Assembly (NCBI GenBank): GCA_913778765.1
Contig: CAJYXO010000148.1
Span: 1 to 64,000 of the forward strand
Origin: an uncultured Massilia sp.
GTDB lineage: Bacteria > Pseudomonadota > Gammaproteobacteria > Burkholderiales > Burkholderiaceae_D
Direction: 5' to 3'
Length of the DNA: 64,000 nt
In this document: piece by piece, positions 10,135-20,126 of the stretch
Layout: each line of letters opens with the position of its first letter
Numbering within the stretch: position 1 is the first letter of the stretch
Translations under genes and position numbers: made by a program
Notes under the pieces: model-generated
What the model was told of the DNA's origin: nothing
Seen by the model: the letters and a program-made list of their open reading frames with translations, nothing else
The model's database searches: none

Positions 10135-10817
10135 TCTTTTACATCGTTTTGCGGGTTTCCCTGAAGCAGCAGGTCACGCAGCAACGGCAGCGTGACCGGA
10201 CGCTGGGTCTCGAGCGAATACTGGTCGAGGGCATCCAGCATGGTCGACAGGGAGCGCATGTCGCGCTTGAAATGGGATAGCAAATAGGGTAACACGCTGG
10301 CCGACAGCGTCAAACCGCGCGCCTCGGCGGCCTGGGTGAGGGCGGCGATCTTCTCGTCGTCCGACAGCCCGTGGATCTGGTACACCAGGCCCCAGCCCAT
10401 GCGGGTGCGCAGGTCCTCGCGCACCGGCAGCACGGCCGGCGGCACCGGGCCCGTGCAGACCATGTAGGCGCCGTGCTCGCGCACCTGGTTGAACAGGGCG
10501 AAGGCGTCGATCTGGCGTTTCGGCGACAGGCGGTCGATATCGTCGACCAGGTACAGGCTGACGTCCGGCGCGTAGGTGAAGGCCTTGGCGCCGGCATCGA
10601 AGGCGATGTAGCGCGAACCGGGCGTGGCCGCCAGTCCGTGCAGGATATGGGTCTTGCCGCCGCCGCTCTCGGCCCAGAGGTAGCAGAAATGCTCGCGCGA
10701 GGCGCGTTGCGCGAACTGGTGCATCAAGTGCGCCATTTCGGCATTCGCTCCTATCTGGAAGGTGTCGAGGCTTTGTGCCGGTTCGGCAGCGCCTAAATCG
10801 AGCACCAGCTGTTTCAT
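10131..10817 (-). CDS. hda: DnaA regulatory inactivator Hda
   Basis: DnaA-like AAA (WAESGGGKTHILHGLA, LYLVDDIDRLS); short protein lacking DnaA domain IV. Confidence 0.92.
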   Translation of the reverse strand: MKQLVLDLGAAEPAQSLDTFQIGANAEMAHLMHQFAQRASREHFCYLWAESGGGKTHILHGLAATPGSRYIAFDAGAKAFTYAPDVSLYLVDDIDRLSPKRQIDAFALFNQVREHGAYMVCTGPVPPAVLPVREDLRTRMGWGLVYQIHGLSDDEKIAALTQAAEARGLTLSASVLPYLLSHFKRDMRSLSTMLDALDQYSLETQRPVTLPLLRDLLLQGNPQNDVKE

Positions 10818-10917
10818 GGCATTCGCTTTTTACAAAAGGGCATATTCTTATTTTTGTTAAAATGACGGACTGACTAGTTGACTGCCAACTATTTTACCGC
10901 CTCCGCTGCCAAATACC

Positions 10918-11961
10918 ATGAGCCAACCATCTAATGTTTCTCTCTCCTACCGCGACGCCGGTGTCGACATCGATGCCGGTGATGCCCTGGTCGAAGCGAT
11001 CAAGCCCTTTGCCAAGCGCACCATGCGCGAAGGCGTACTCGGCGGCATCGGCGGTTTCGGCGGGCTGTTCGAGATCAGCAAGAAGTACAAGGAGCCTGTG
11101 CTCGTATCCGGTACCGACGGCGTCGGCACCAAGCTTCGCCTGGCTTTCGAGCTGAACCGTCATGACACGGTCGGCATCGACCTGGTCGCCATGAGCGTGA
11201 ACGACATCCTGGTGCAGGGCGCCGAACCGCTGTTCTTCCTCGATTACTTTGCCTGCGGCAAGCTGGACGTGGCCACCGCCACCGCCGTGGTCAAGGGCAT
11301 CGCCTTCGGCTGCGAACAGTCCGGCTGCGCCCTGCTGGGCGGCGAAACCGCCGAGATGCCGGGCATGTACCCGGACGGCGAATACGACCTGGCCGGCTTT
11401 GCCGTCGGCGCCGTCGAGAAATCGCAGATCATCGACGGCAGCAAGATCGCCGCCGGCGACGTCGTGCTGGGCCTGGCATCCTCGGGCATCCACTCGAACG
11501 GCTACTCGCTGGTGCGCAAGATCATCGACGTCGCCAAGCCCGACCTGGAAGCCGACTTCCACGGCCGCAAGCTGGCCGACGTCCTGATGGCGCCGACCCG
11601 CCTCTACGTCAAGCCGGTGCTGGCCCTGCTGCAATCGATGGAAGTGAAGGGCCTGGTGCACATCACCGGTGGCGGCCTGGTCGAGAACATCCCGCGCGTG
11701 CTGCAGGATGGCCTGACGGCCGTGCTGGACGGCAAATCGTGGACCATGCCGCCGCTGTTCCAATGGCTGCAGCAGCATGGCGGCGTGGCCGACGCCGAGA
11801 TGCATCGCGTGTTCAACTGCGGCATCGGCATGACCGTGATCGTCTCGAAAGAGAACGCCGACGCCGCCATGGCGCAATTGCAGGTGGCCGGCGAGACCGT
11901 CTACCGTATCGGCGAGATCCGCGCCCGTGCCGAGGGCGAAGCCCAGACCATCGTCGTCTGA
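10918..11961 (+). CDS. purM: phosphoribosylformylglycinamidine cyclo-ligase
   Basis: [46 protein letters not shown]. Confidence 0.97.
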   Translation: MSQPSNVSLSYRDAGVDIDAGDALVEAIKPFAKRTMREGVLGGIGGFGGLFEISKKYKEPVLVSGTDGVGTKLRLAFELNRHDTVGIDLVAMSVNDILVQGAEPLFFLDYFACGKLDVATATAVVKGIAFGCEQSGCALLGGETAEMPGMYPDGEYDLAGFAVGAVEKSQIIDGSKIAAGDVVLGLASSGIHSNGYSLVRKIIDVAKPDLEADFHGRKLADVLMAPTRLYVKPVLALLQSMEVKGLVHITGGGLVENIPRVLQDGLTAVLDGKSWTMPPLFQWLQQHGGVADAEMHRVFNCGIGMTVIVSKENADAAMAQLQVAGETVYRIGEIRARAEGEAQTIVV

Positions 11962-12219
11962 GCCTGCTGCATCGACGCCGGATAAGCGCGACGCAGGCGG
12001 TCCCGAACGAGGGACGCCTGCGCCGCGCCGGCCTGCTGCCGGCGCCCTGAACGATTTGTGAGTGGCAGTCACAAGTTGTTGTATTTCCGGTCGTTTTTTT
12101 TGTCACCTTTACCACAAGGCATAAAATCTGCCGGCAAGATGTTGCCCGGCGGTTACTTTTAATTCATCATCGGCGGATACCAGAACCAGTCCGTATGCAA
12201 CGGACAAGAGACCGTCCAG

Positions 12220-13086
12220 ATGATGTCCGCTTCCCAGGCCGAATCCGGCCGCCGCTTCCATTTCATTACCGGCCTGCCGCGCTCGGGTTCGACCCTGCTG
12301 TCCGGTATCCTGCTGCAGAACCCGCGTTTTCATGCCGGCATGACCAGCCCCGTTGGCGGCCTGTGCACGGCGGTGCTCGGCCAGGTCAGCGCCGGCAGCG
12401 AGTTCGCGCCGGTGGTCGGCCGCGACAAGCGCAAGGCGCTGCTGCGCGGCCTCTTCGATGCCTATTACGCCGACGTCGAGCGTGAGGTCGTGTTCGACAC
12501 CAACCGCAACTGGGCGGCCCGCATGCCCCTGGTCCACGACCTGTTCCCGCAGGCGAAAGTGATCGCCTGCGTGCGCAACGTCGCCTGGATCATGGACAGC
12601 TTCGAGCGCATGTACCGCGCCAATCCCTACGAGCAAACGCGCCTGTTCGGCGCGGCCGGGGCGCGCGGCACCGTCTACAGCCGGCTGGAGGGCCTGGCCC
12701 AGCATGACCAGACGGTCGGCCACGCCTGGTCGGCGCTGCGCGAAGCCTTCTATGGCGAGCACGCGTCCTCGCTGCTGCTGATCGACTACGAACTCCTGAC
12801 CCGCGCCCCGGCCAAGGTGCTGCCGCTGGTCTACGACTTCCTCGGCGAACCGCGCTTCGAGCACGACTTCGACAACGTCGAGTATGACGCCGAGGAATTC
12901 GACCTGCAGCTCGGCGCGCCCGGCCTGCACCGCGTCAAGCGCCAGGTGAAATTCACGCCGCGCCCGACCGTGATCCCGCCCGATTTGTTCGACAAATTCG
13001 AAAAAATGTCTTTTTGGAATGACAAGGCCGGCAGCGCCGCCAACGTCATCACCAGCCAGCCTGCACAACAAGGAAAACCAGCATGA
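12220..13086 (+). CDS. sulfotransferase family protein
   Basis: FITGLPRSGSTLLSGIL (PAPS 5'-phosphosulfate loop), VRNVAWIMDSFER (3'-phosphate motif); stop overlaps next ORF start. Confidence 0.88.
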   Translation: MMSASQAESGRRFHFITGLPRSGSTLLSGILLQNPRFHAGMTSPVGGLCTAVLGQVSAGSEFAPVVGRDKRKALLRGLFDAYYADVEREVVFDTNRNWAARMPLVHDLFPQAKVIACVRNVAWIMDSFERMYRANPYEQTRLFGAAGARGTVYSRLEGLAQHDQTVGHAWSALREAFYGEHASSLLLIDYELLTRAPAKVLPLVYDFLGEPRFEHDFDNVEYDAEEFDLQLGAPGLHRVKRQVKFTPRPTVIPPDLFDKFEKMSFWNDKAGSAANVITSQPAQQGKPA

Positions 13087-16000
13087 ACGTCCAGACTTTC
13101 GATCCCGCCCTCGACGATCTCGTCATCGCCAAGCCACGCAAGGAAATCGTCTTCATCGAAGACAACGTGCCCGACCTGCGCACCCTGATCGACGGGATGG
13201 GCGCCGACAAGGAAGTCGTCATCCTCGATTCGACCAAGGATGGCCTGCGCCAGATCGCCGACGCGATGGCGGGGCGCAGCGACGTCGACGCCCTGCACAT
13301 CGTGTCGCACGGCGTAGCCGGCAGCGTCGACCTGGGCTCCTTGCTGCTGGATGCGGACAACCTGGGCGCGCATGGCGCCGAACTGCAGGCGATCAAGCAG
13401 GGCATGGCCGCCGGCGGCGACATCCTGCTGTACGGCTGCGACATCGGCGCCGGCAGCGCCGGCCAGACCTTCGTCGAGCAGCTGGCGATCGCCACCGGCG
13501 CCGACGTGGCCGCTTCCTCCAACCTGACCGGCAGCGCCGCGCTGGGCGGCGACTGGAACCTGGAAATCAGCAGCGGCCATATCGAGAGCCGCGGCGCGGT
13601 GGATGCGTCGCTGGCGGCGCTGTACCAGCAGACCTTGAACATCGCGAGCGTTAACGTCGATTTCAATAACCATGCTCAGCTCGTCGATTCGGGCGGCAAT
13701 ACTGGTGCGCAGGACGACGTCGTCGTCCGTGTCAACGGCGATGCGAACTACCTCCTGAAGATCGACGGTGCGACCAAGAACGTGGCGGTGTATAACGGCT
13801 ACGACTACCTGGTCAGCGATTCGCAGTACGGTAGCGGCGAAACCATGCTGACGTTTAATTTCTTGAACGGCCAGGTGTTCTCGCCGACCTCGATCGACGT
13901 CGCCAACTTCCAGGGCAGTACGGCGCAGCACCTGGTGTTCAAGGCCTACGATGCGGCCAATAATTATCTCGGCACCAGGACTGGCGACACGGACAACAAT
14001 GTCGCCGTGTACACGACCGTGTCGCTGGCCGGCCTGACCAACGTCGCCAGGCTGACCCTGACCGGCGACCCGGCGACCAACGGCGGCAAGCTGGTCTACC
14101 TGGTCTTCGATAACTTCCAGCTGACCAACATCCAGCCCCCCGCCCCGTCGGTGAGTTCGGTTTCCGCATCGACCGCGAACGGCACTTACAAGGCCGGCGA
14201 CACGATCAGCGTCCAGGTCAATTTCAGCGGCGCGGTCGACGTCACCGGCACCCCGCAGCTGAAGCTGGAAACCGGCACGACCGACCGCGTGGTCAACTAT
14301 GCGAGCGGCAGCGGCACCTCGACGCTGACCTTCCAGTACACCGTGCAGGCAGGCGATACCTCGGCCGATCTCGATTACTTCAGCACCGGCGCGCTGGCCC
14401 TGAACGGCGGCACGATCAAGGTCCAGGGCGGCAGCGCCGACGCCAGCCTGGCCCTGCCGACGCCGGGCGGCATCGGCTCGCTGGGCGCCAACAAGAACAT
14501 CGTGGTCGACGGCGTGGCGCCGACCCTGGCGATCACCAGCAACAAAACGGCCTTGCATGCCGGAGACACCGCCACCATCACCTTCACCTTCAGCGAGGAC
14601 CCGGGCGCGAGCTTCACCTGGAACGGCAGCAGCGGCGACGTGACCGTCAGCGGCGGTACCTTGTCGGCCATCAGCGGCAGCGGGCTGACCCGCACCGCCA
14701 CCTTCACCCCGACTGCCGGCGTGAACAGCGGCACGGCCAGCATCGGCGTGAACGCCGGCGCCTACGCCGACGCGGCCGGCAACATCAACACCACCACCAG
14801 CAACGGCCCCGCCATCACCTACGACACGCTGGCGCCGAGCGCACCGTCGACCCCAAGCCTGGCCGCCGCCGACGACAAGGGCGCGTCCAGCAGCGACGGC
14901 ATCACCAACAAGACCACCCTGCTGTTCAGCGGTACGGCCGAGGCCAATGCCGCGGTCAAGCTGTACGACACCGACGGTGTCACCGTGGTCGGCAGCGGCA
15001 GCGCCGACGCCAGCGGCAACTGGAGCTTCAACGCCACGCTGGCGGCCGGCGCGCACATGCTCACTGCCAAGGCCACCGACGCCGCCGGCAACGCCAGCGC
15101 CGCCAGCGCCGGCAGGAGCGTGGTGGTCGACACCACGGCGCCGACCCTGACCATCGCCAGCGACAAGGCCAGCCTGAAGGCCGGCGAAACCGCCACCATC
15201 ACCTTCACCTTCAGCGAAGACCCGGGCGCGAGCTTCGGCTGGGACGGCAGCAGCGGCGACGTCGCCGTCAGCGGCGGCACGCTGTCGGCCATCAGCGGCA
15301 GCGGGCTGACCCGCACCGCCACCTTCACGCCGACCGCGAACACGGACGCCGGCAGCGCCAGCATCGCGGTCACCGGCGCCAATTACCAGGACACGGCCGG
15401 CAACAACGGCGCCAACGCCAGCCTGGCCTTCGGCTACGACACCCTGGCGCCGAGCAGCCCGTCCGCGCCCGTCCTCGACGCCAACGACGACAGCGGCGCA
15501 TCCAACAGCGACCTTGTCACCAAGGCGGCTTCGCTGCACTTCAGCGGCACCGCGGAAGCCGGCGCCACGGTCAAGCTCTACGACGGCGCCACCGAGGTCG
15601 CCAGCGTGACCGCCACCGGCGGCAACTACAGCTTCACGGTCGCCAATCCCGGCGAGGGCGACCACACCTACACGGCGCGCGCCATCGATGCCGCCGGCAA
15701 CGCCAGCACGGCGTCCACCGGCCTGACGGTGACGGTCGACCGCACCGGCCCCGCAACCACGGTGGCCGGCGCCACGCTGTCCGCCGACACCGGCGCATCC
15801 AGCACCGACATGGTCACCAGGACCGCCGCGCAGACCATCTCGGGCACCCTCAGCGCCAACCTGGCGGCCGGCGAACAGGTCTTGGTCTCGCTCGACAACG
15901 GCGCCACCTGGACCAGCGCCACCACCGCCGTCGGCAGCAATAGCTGGTCGCTGGCCGGTGTGACGCTGGCCGGCAGCGATACCCTGAAGGTGAAGGTGGT

Positions 16001-19000
16001 CGACGCCGCCGGCAACGACGGCGTGGCGTATGCGCACGCCTACGTCCTCGACACCGCGGCGCCCGCCGTCTCCACGCCCGACCTCGACGCCGCCAGCGAC
16101 AGCGGCGCATCGAACACGGACAACATTACCGGCGTGACCCTGCCGAGCTTCAGCGGGACCGCCGAAGTCGGCGCCACCGTCCGCCTGTACGACGGCGGCA
16201 ACGAAATCGGCAGCGCCGTGGCGACGGACGGCACCTGGCACATCACGACCGATAGCGCGTGGGCGATGAACCAGCGCATCCACTACATCACGGCCGACGC
16301 GACCGATCTCGCAGGCAACCATGGCAGCACCAATATAGCGCTCGAAGTGGACGTGCGCACCGCCGCGCCGTCGACCAGCGTCGCCGCCATCGCGCTGTCG
16401 GCCGATTCCGGCATCGCCGGCGACTTCGTCACCAACACCGCGGCCCAGACCGTGTCGGGCACGCTCAGCGCCGCACTGGCGGCCAACGAACGCGTGCAGG
16501 TCTCGCTGGACGGCGGCGCCAGCTGGACCGACGCCACCGCCACCACCGGTTCGAACGCCTGGTCGCAGCCGCTCACGCTCAGCGCCGGCAGCCACGACAT
16601 CCAGGTGCGCGTGGTCAACGAATTCGACAACGCCGGCCCGGTCCTGACCCAGGCCTACACGCTCGACAGCACCGCGCCCACGGTGTCCATCAGCAGCAGC
16701 CTGGCCACGTTGAAGGTCGGCGAGACCGCCACCATCACCTTCACCTTCAGCGAAGATCCGGGCACGAGCTTCAGCTGGGACGGCAGCGCCGGCGATATCG
16801 CCGTCAGCGGCGGCACGCTCTCCGCCATGAGCGGCAGCGGCACGACCCGCACCGCCACCTTCACGCCGGACGCCGGCGTCAACAACGGCACCGCCAGCAT
16901 CAGCATCGCCGCCGGCTCCTACCACGACCTGGCCGGCAACAACGGCGCGGCCGGCCTGACGCCGTCGATCACCTTCGACACCCTGGCCCCGGCGGCGCCG
17001 ACCGCGCCGCACCTGGACCCGGCCAGCGACAGCGCCGACGCCACCGACAACGTCACCAACCACACCTCGCAGCTGTTCACCGGCAGCGCCGAAGCGGGCA
17101 GCCTGGTCACGCTGTACGACAGCGACGGCACGACCGCCATCGGCAGCGCCACCGCCACCGGCGGCGCCTGGAGCATCACCGCCGCGCTGACGGACGGCGT
17201 CCACACGGTCACGGCGAAAGCCGCCGATGCCGCCGGCAACGTCAGCGCCGCGTCAAGCCCGCTGCAGGTCACCGTCGACAGCGCCAAGCCGGCCGCGATG
17301 GCGGCGCCGGCGCTCGCCGCCGGCAGCGACAGCGGCGCCCTGGGCGACGGCATCACCAAGGTGGCGAAGCCGACCTTCAAGGGCACGGCGGAAGCCTTCG
17401 CCCAGGTCACGCTGTACGACGGCGCCGCGGTGCTCGGCACCATTGCCGCCGACGCCGCCGGCAACTGGCAGATCACGCCGGCGGCCGACCTGCTCGACGG
17501 CGACCACACGATCTCGGCCCGCCAGGTCGACCGCGCCGGCAACCAGTCGGACGCCGGCACGGTCCTGAACCTGAGCGTCGACACCGTGGCGCCGGCGGTT
17601 CCGGCCGCGCCCGCGCTGAAGGCCTCCAGCGACACCGGTACCGTCGGCGACGGCATCACCCAGAACAACACGCCGGTCATCGAGGGCACGGCGCTGGCGA
17701 ACACCCTGGTCAACCTGTACGACGGCGCCGGCAAGATCGGCAGCGCCATGGCCGACGGCAGCGGCAACTGGAGCATCGCGACCAGCCTGTCCTACGGTTC
17801 GCATTCGCTGAGCGTGACCCAGAGCGACGTCGCCGGCAACGAATCGGCGCACAGCGCGGCCTTCGCGCTGCGCGTCGATGCGCCGCCGGCGCCGCCGACA
17901 CCCACCAAGCTGGTCGACGGCGTGGCGGTCGACATCCAGCCGATCAGCCTGCCGGGCGGGATCGTCGGCAGCGCGGTGTCGGTGCCGGTGGTGAGCACCG
18001 GCCGGGTCGAATCGAGCGGCCAGGCCGGCGTGGCCGATATTCCGCTCGTCACCGGCAGCACCGGCGGTACGCTGTTGCTGGCCCAGCTGGCGCCGGGCTA
18101 CGGGCTGTCGGCCAGCGGCGCCAACGTCCCGCTGGCGAATGCCGGCGAGGCGCTGATTGTCGCGATCAAGGCGGCCACGCCTTCGCACGCACCGGCCGAC
18201 CAGGGCCACCTGACCGGCAACGGGCAGGACTTCCTGGACGGGCTGGCGTCCGGCTCGCTGCTGGTCGAAACCATCCGGCCCGTCAGCGGCGGCAGCGCGC
18301 CGGCCGGCGCCCTCACGCTGCACGGCCCGGCCACGGGCGCGGGCCAGGCCAGCGCCCTGGTGATCGACACCGGCGGCCTGGCCGCGGGCAGCACCATCGC
18401 ACTGCAGCAGGTGAACTTTGGCGCCGTGATCGGCGCCGCCAACGTCGTCACGAGCAGCAGCATGATCCTGACCGGCGACGCCGCCGGCCAGCACTTCACC
18501 GTCACGGGCGGCGGGTCAGGCTCGGTGTTCGCGGGCGGCGGCGCGGACACGCTGAGCTTCGGCGCCGGCAGCCAGGCGCAGGCGGCCGGCACCACGCTGC
18601 TGCACGGCGGCACGGCGAACGACGTCGCCAGCTTCAGCGGCGCCCGCGCCGACTACGCGCTCGACGTCCACAACGGCTACATCGTCGTCAGCAGCCTCGC
18701 CGATCCGGCAGCCAAGGCGATGGTGGTCAACGTCGAGCAGCTGCAGTTCAGCGACGGCAGCATGGCGGTCCAGAACAGCGCCGACATGGGGGTGCTGGCC
18801 GGTATCTACCAGAACGTGCTGGGCCGCCAGGCCGACGTGCTGGGCATCGAGTACTGGGCCGACGTGCACCAGGCCGGCGCCAGCTGGGGCGCGATCGCAC
18901 TGGACATGATCGGCTCGACGGAGAAGACGGCCGGCCACGAGGGCTTCAACGGCGTGCCCTCGCACGACATCGCGATGCTCTACACGGCGCTGTTCAACCG

Positions 19001-19145
19001 GGCGCCCGACGCCGCCGGCCTGGCCTACTGGACCGATGCGATGGCGCATGGCCTCAGCCTCGAGCAGGTGGCCTCGAACTTCGTGCAGTCGGTGGAGATG
19101 GTCGGTCACCAGCGCGCGGCGCTGGACTGGGACTTCACCGTCTGA
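13083..19145 (+). CDS. large Ig-like-repeat surface/secreted protein with DUF4347-like N-terminus and DUF4214-like C-terminus
   Basis: 2020-aa ORF; N-term IVFIEDNVPDLRTLIDGM..LHIVSHGVAGSVDLG..ILLYGCDIG; repeated Ig-like modules (TITFTFSEDPG; FSGTAEAxAxVxLYD); C-term MGVLAGIYQNVLGRQADVLGIEYWADV. Confidence 0.9.
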   Translation: MNVQTFDPALDDLVIAKPRKEIVFIEDNVPDLRTLIDGMGADKEVVILDSTKDGLRQIADAMAGRSDVDALHIVSHGVAGSVDLGSLLLDADNLGAHGAELQAIKQGMAAGGDILLYGCDIGAGSAGQTFVEQLAIATGADVAASSNLTGSAALGGDWNLEISSGHIESRGAVDASLAALYQQTLNIASVNVDFNNHAQLVDSGGNTGAQDDVVVRVNGDANYLLKIDGATKNVAVYNGYDYLVSDSQYGSGETMLTFNFLNGQVFSPTSIDVANFQGSTAQHLVFKAYDAANNYLGTRTGDTDNNVAVYTTVSLAGLTNVARLTLTGDPATNGGKLVYLVFDNFQLTNIQPPAPSVSSVSASTANGTYKAGDTISVQVNFSGAVDVTGTPQLKLETGTTDRVVNYASGSGTSTLTFQYTVQAGDTSADLDYFSTGALALNGGTIKVQGGSADASLALPTPGGIGSLGANKNIVVDGVAPTLAITSNKTALHAGDTATITFTFSEDPGASFTWNGSSGDVTVSGGTLSAISGSGLTRTATFTPTAGVNSGTASIGVNAGAYADAAGNINTTTSNGPAITYDTLAPSAPSTPSLAAADDKGASSSDGITNKTTLLFSGTAEANAAVKLYDTDGVTVVGSGSADASGNWSFNATLAAGAHMLTAKATDAAGNASAASAGRSVVVDTTAPTLTIASDKASLKAGETATITFTFSEDPGASFGWDGSSGDVAVSGGTLSAISGSGLTRTATFTPTANTDAGSASIAVTGANYQDTAGNNGANASLAFGYDTLAPSSPSAPVLDANDDSGASNSDLVTKAASLHFSGTAEAGATVKLYDGATEVASVTATGGNYSFTVANPGEGDHTYTARAIDAAGNASTASTGLTVTVDRTGPATTVAGATLSADTGASSTDMVTRTAAQTISGTLSANLAAGEQVLVSLDNGATWTSATTAVGSNSWSLAGVTLAGSDTLKVKVVDAAGNDGVAYAHAYVLDTAAPAVSTPDLDAASDSGASNTDNITGVTLPSFSGTAEVGATVRLYDGGNEIGSAVATDGTWHITTDSAWAMNQRIHYITADATDLAGNHGSTNIALEVDVRTAAPSTSVAAIALSADSGIAGDFVTNTAAQTVSGTLSAALAANERVQVSLDGGASWTDATATTGSNAWSQPLTLSAGSHDIQVRVVNEFDNAGPVLTQAYTLDSTAPTVSISSSLATLKVGETATITFTFSEDPGTSFSWDGSAGDIAVSGGTLSAMSGSGTTRTATFTPDAGVNNGTASISIAAGSYHDLAGNNGAAGLTPSITFDTLAPAAPTAPHLDPASDSADATDNVTNHTSQLFTGSAEAGSLVTLYDSDGTTAIGSATATGGAWSITAALTDGVHTVTAKAADAAGNVSAASSPLQVTVDSAKPAAMAAPALAAGSDSGALGDGITKVAKPTFKGTAEAFAQVTLYDGAAVLGTIAADAAGNWQITPAADLLDGDHTISARQVDRAGNQSDAGTVLNLSVDTVAPAVPAAPALKASSDTGTVGDGITQNNTPVIEGTALANTLVNLYDGAGKIGSAMADGSGNWSIATSLSYGSHSLSVTQSDVAGNESAHSAAFALRVDAPPAPPTPTKLVDGVAVDIQPISLPGGIVGSAVSVPVVSTGRVESSGQAGVADIPLVTGSTGGTLLLAQLAPGYGLSASGANVPLANAGEALIVAIKAATPSHAPADQGHLTGNGQDFLDGLASGSLLVETIRPVSGGSAPAGALTLHGPATGAGQASALVIDTGGLAAGSTIALQQVNFGAVIGAANVVTSSSMILTGDAAGQHFTVTGGGSGSVFAGGGADTLSFGAGSQAQAAGTTLLHGGTANDVASFSGARADYALDVHNGYIVVSSLADPAAKAMVVNVEQLQFSDGSMAVQNSADMGVLAGIYQNVLGRQADVLGIEYWADVHQAGASWGAIALDMIGSTEKTAGHEGFNGVPSHDIAMLYTALFNRAPDAAGLAYWTDAMAHGLSLEQVASNFVQSVEMVGHQRAALDWDFTV
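14518..17880 (+). repeat. array of about 11 divergent Ig-like modules of three recognisable types inside the large surface protein
   Basis: Three TITFTFSEDPG modules (near 14.52, 15.14, 16.68 kb), about six GTAEA/LYD modules, two AAQTxSGTLSA modules. Confidence 0.8.
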
Positions 19146-19207
19146 CTCTGACGGGACAGGCGCAGCGCTTCGAGCTGCGCATACAGCGGCGCCAGGCCTG
19201 CCAGCAG

Positions 19208-20125
19208 TTACGGCAGGTGCGGCGCCGCTTCCTTTTCCGGCGCCGGATCGCCATCGAAGGCTTGCGCCGCGCGCTTGGCATGGAAGCCGGCGCGCGCCCG
19301 CAGCGCGTCGAGCTGTTCCCCGCTCGGCGCCAGGCCGAGTTCGGCCAGCAGCGTTTCCCACACCACGCCGGGCAGCTGGCGGTAGTCGAGCAGGCGCAGC
19401 GCGCCGGCATGGGCCAGCGCCGCGCCGAAGATCTGCCCCAGCACGCCGGCACAATAAGCTTCCAGGTCCCAGGCTGCGATGCCGGCCAGCGCCTCGGGCG
19501 GCAGCACGCCGGGCACCAGCCCCGGCACCATCTGCGGGCCGCGCTGGCGCCGGTGCGAAGCCATGACGGCGGCCGGTTCGCGGTACAGGAACCAGCACGG
19601 CGTGGCCGGAAAGGCGGCGCGCAGCAGCGGCAGGTGGCGCATGTGCCAGCAGTCGAGCTTGACGATGTAATGGGTTTCGCTCGCGCCGCGGCGCTGGCCG
19701 AGGGCGCCGAACAGCTGGCGCAGCAAGGGCAGGGCCTGGGCCGGCGGCGCATCGCCGTGGAGGCGCAGGAAGTCGTCGACCGCCGGCGGCTCGGAGTGCA
19801 CCACGCATTGCGGCAGCGCGGCCAGCATCTGCGCCAGCAGGGTCGAGCCGCAGCGTGAACTGTGGAAGATGAAGACGCTCGGCGCCAGCGTGTCGCCGGT
19901 GTCGCCGACCCGCTCGTAGGGCGTGCGGCAGACCTGCCGTTCCGCGTGTGGCTGGGCGCGCAGGGTGTCGCCGAAGAAGGGCGCCGTGAAGCGGCCGGGA
20001 AGGTGACGCCAGGCGACGGCCTGGCCGTCGAGCGCGACCGGGAACCAGTCGCGCATCGAGGCCAGGCTTTCAGGCTCGACCGCGCGAGCGCGCAGCCAGC
20101 CCTGTTGCATCAGTGCCGATCGCAC
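19208..20125 (-). CDS. sulfotransferase-like P-loop protein (second)
   Basis: SVFIFHSSRCGSTLLAQMLAALPQCVVHSEPPAVDDFLR, PCWFLYREPAAVMASHRRQ. Confidence 0.78.
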   Translation of the reverse strand: MRSALMQQGWLRARAVEPESLASMRDWFPVALDGQAVAWRHLPGRFTAPFFGDTLRAQPHAERQVCRTPYERVGDTGDTLAPSVFIFHSSRCGSTLLAQMLAALPQCVVHSEPPAVDDFLRLHGDAPPAQALPLLRQLFGALGQRRGASETHYIVKLDCWHMRHLPLLRAAFPATPCWFLYREPAAVMASHRRQRGPQMVPGLVPGVLPPEALAGIAAWDLEAYCAGVLGQIFGAALAHAGALRLLDYRQLPGVVWETLLAELGLAPSGEQLDALRARAGFHAKRAAQAFDGDPAPEKEAAPHLP

Positions 20126-20126
20126 C

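Noticed and set aside
12831-17204. 1457-aa minus-strand ORF antisense to the large repeat protein
   Set aside because: Composition is Gly/Ala/Arg/Asp repeat-like with no recognisable domains; it mirrors the GC-rich codon usage and repeats of the plus-strand gene, which has clear domains.
14518-17880. Repeat array considered as CRISPR-like or DNA tandem repeat
   Set aside because: Repeats are long, divergent, in-frame protein modules without uniform spacers.
16259-19858. 1199-aa plus-strand ORF in another frame across the repeat protein
   Set aside because: Arg/Gln/His/Pro-rich low-complexity translation typical of an out-of-frame reading of a high-GC gene.
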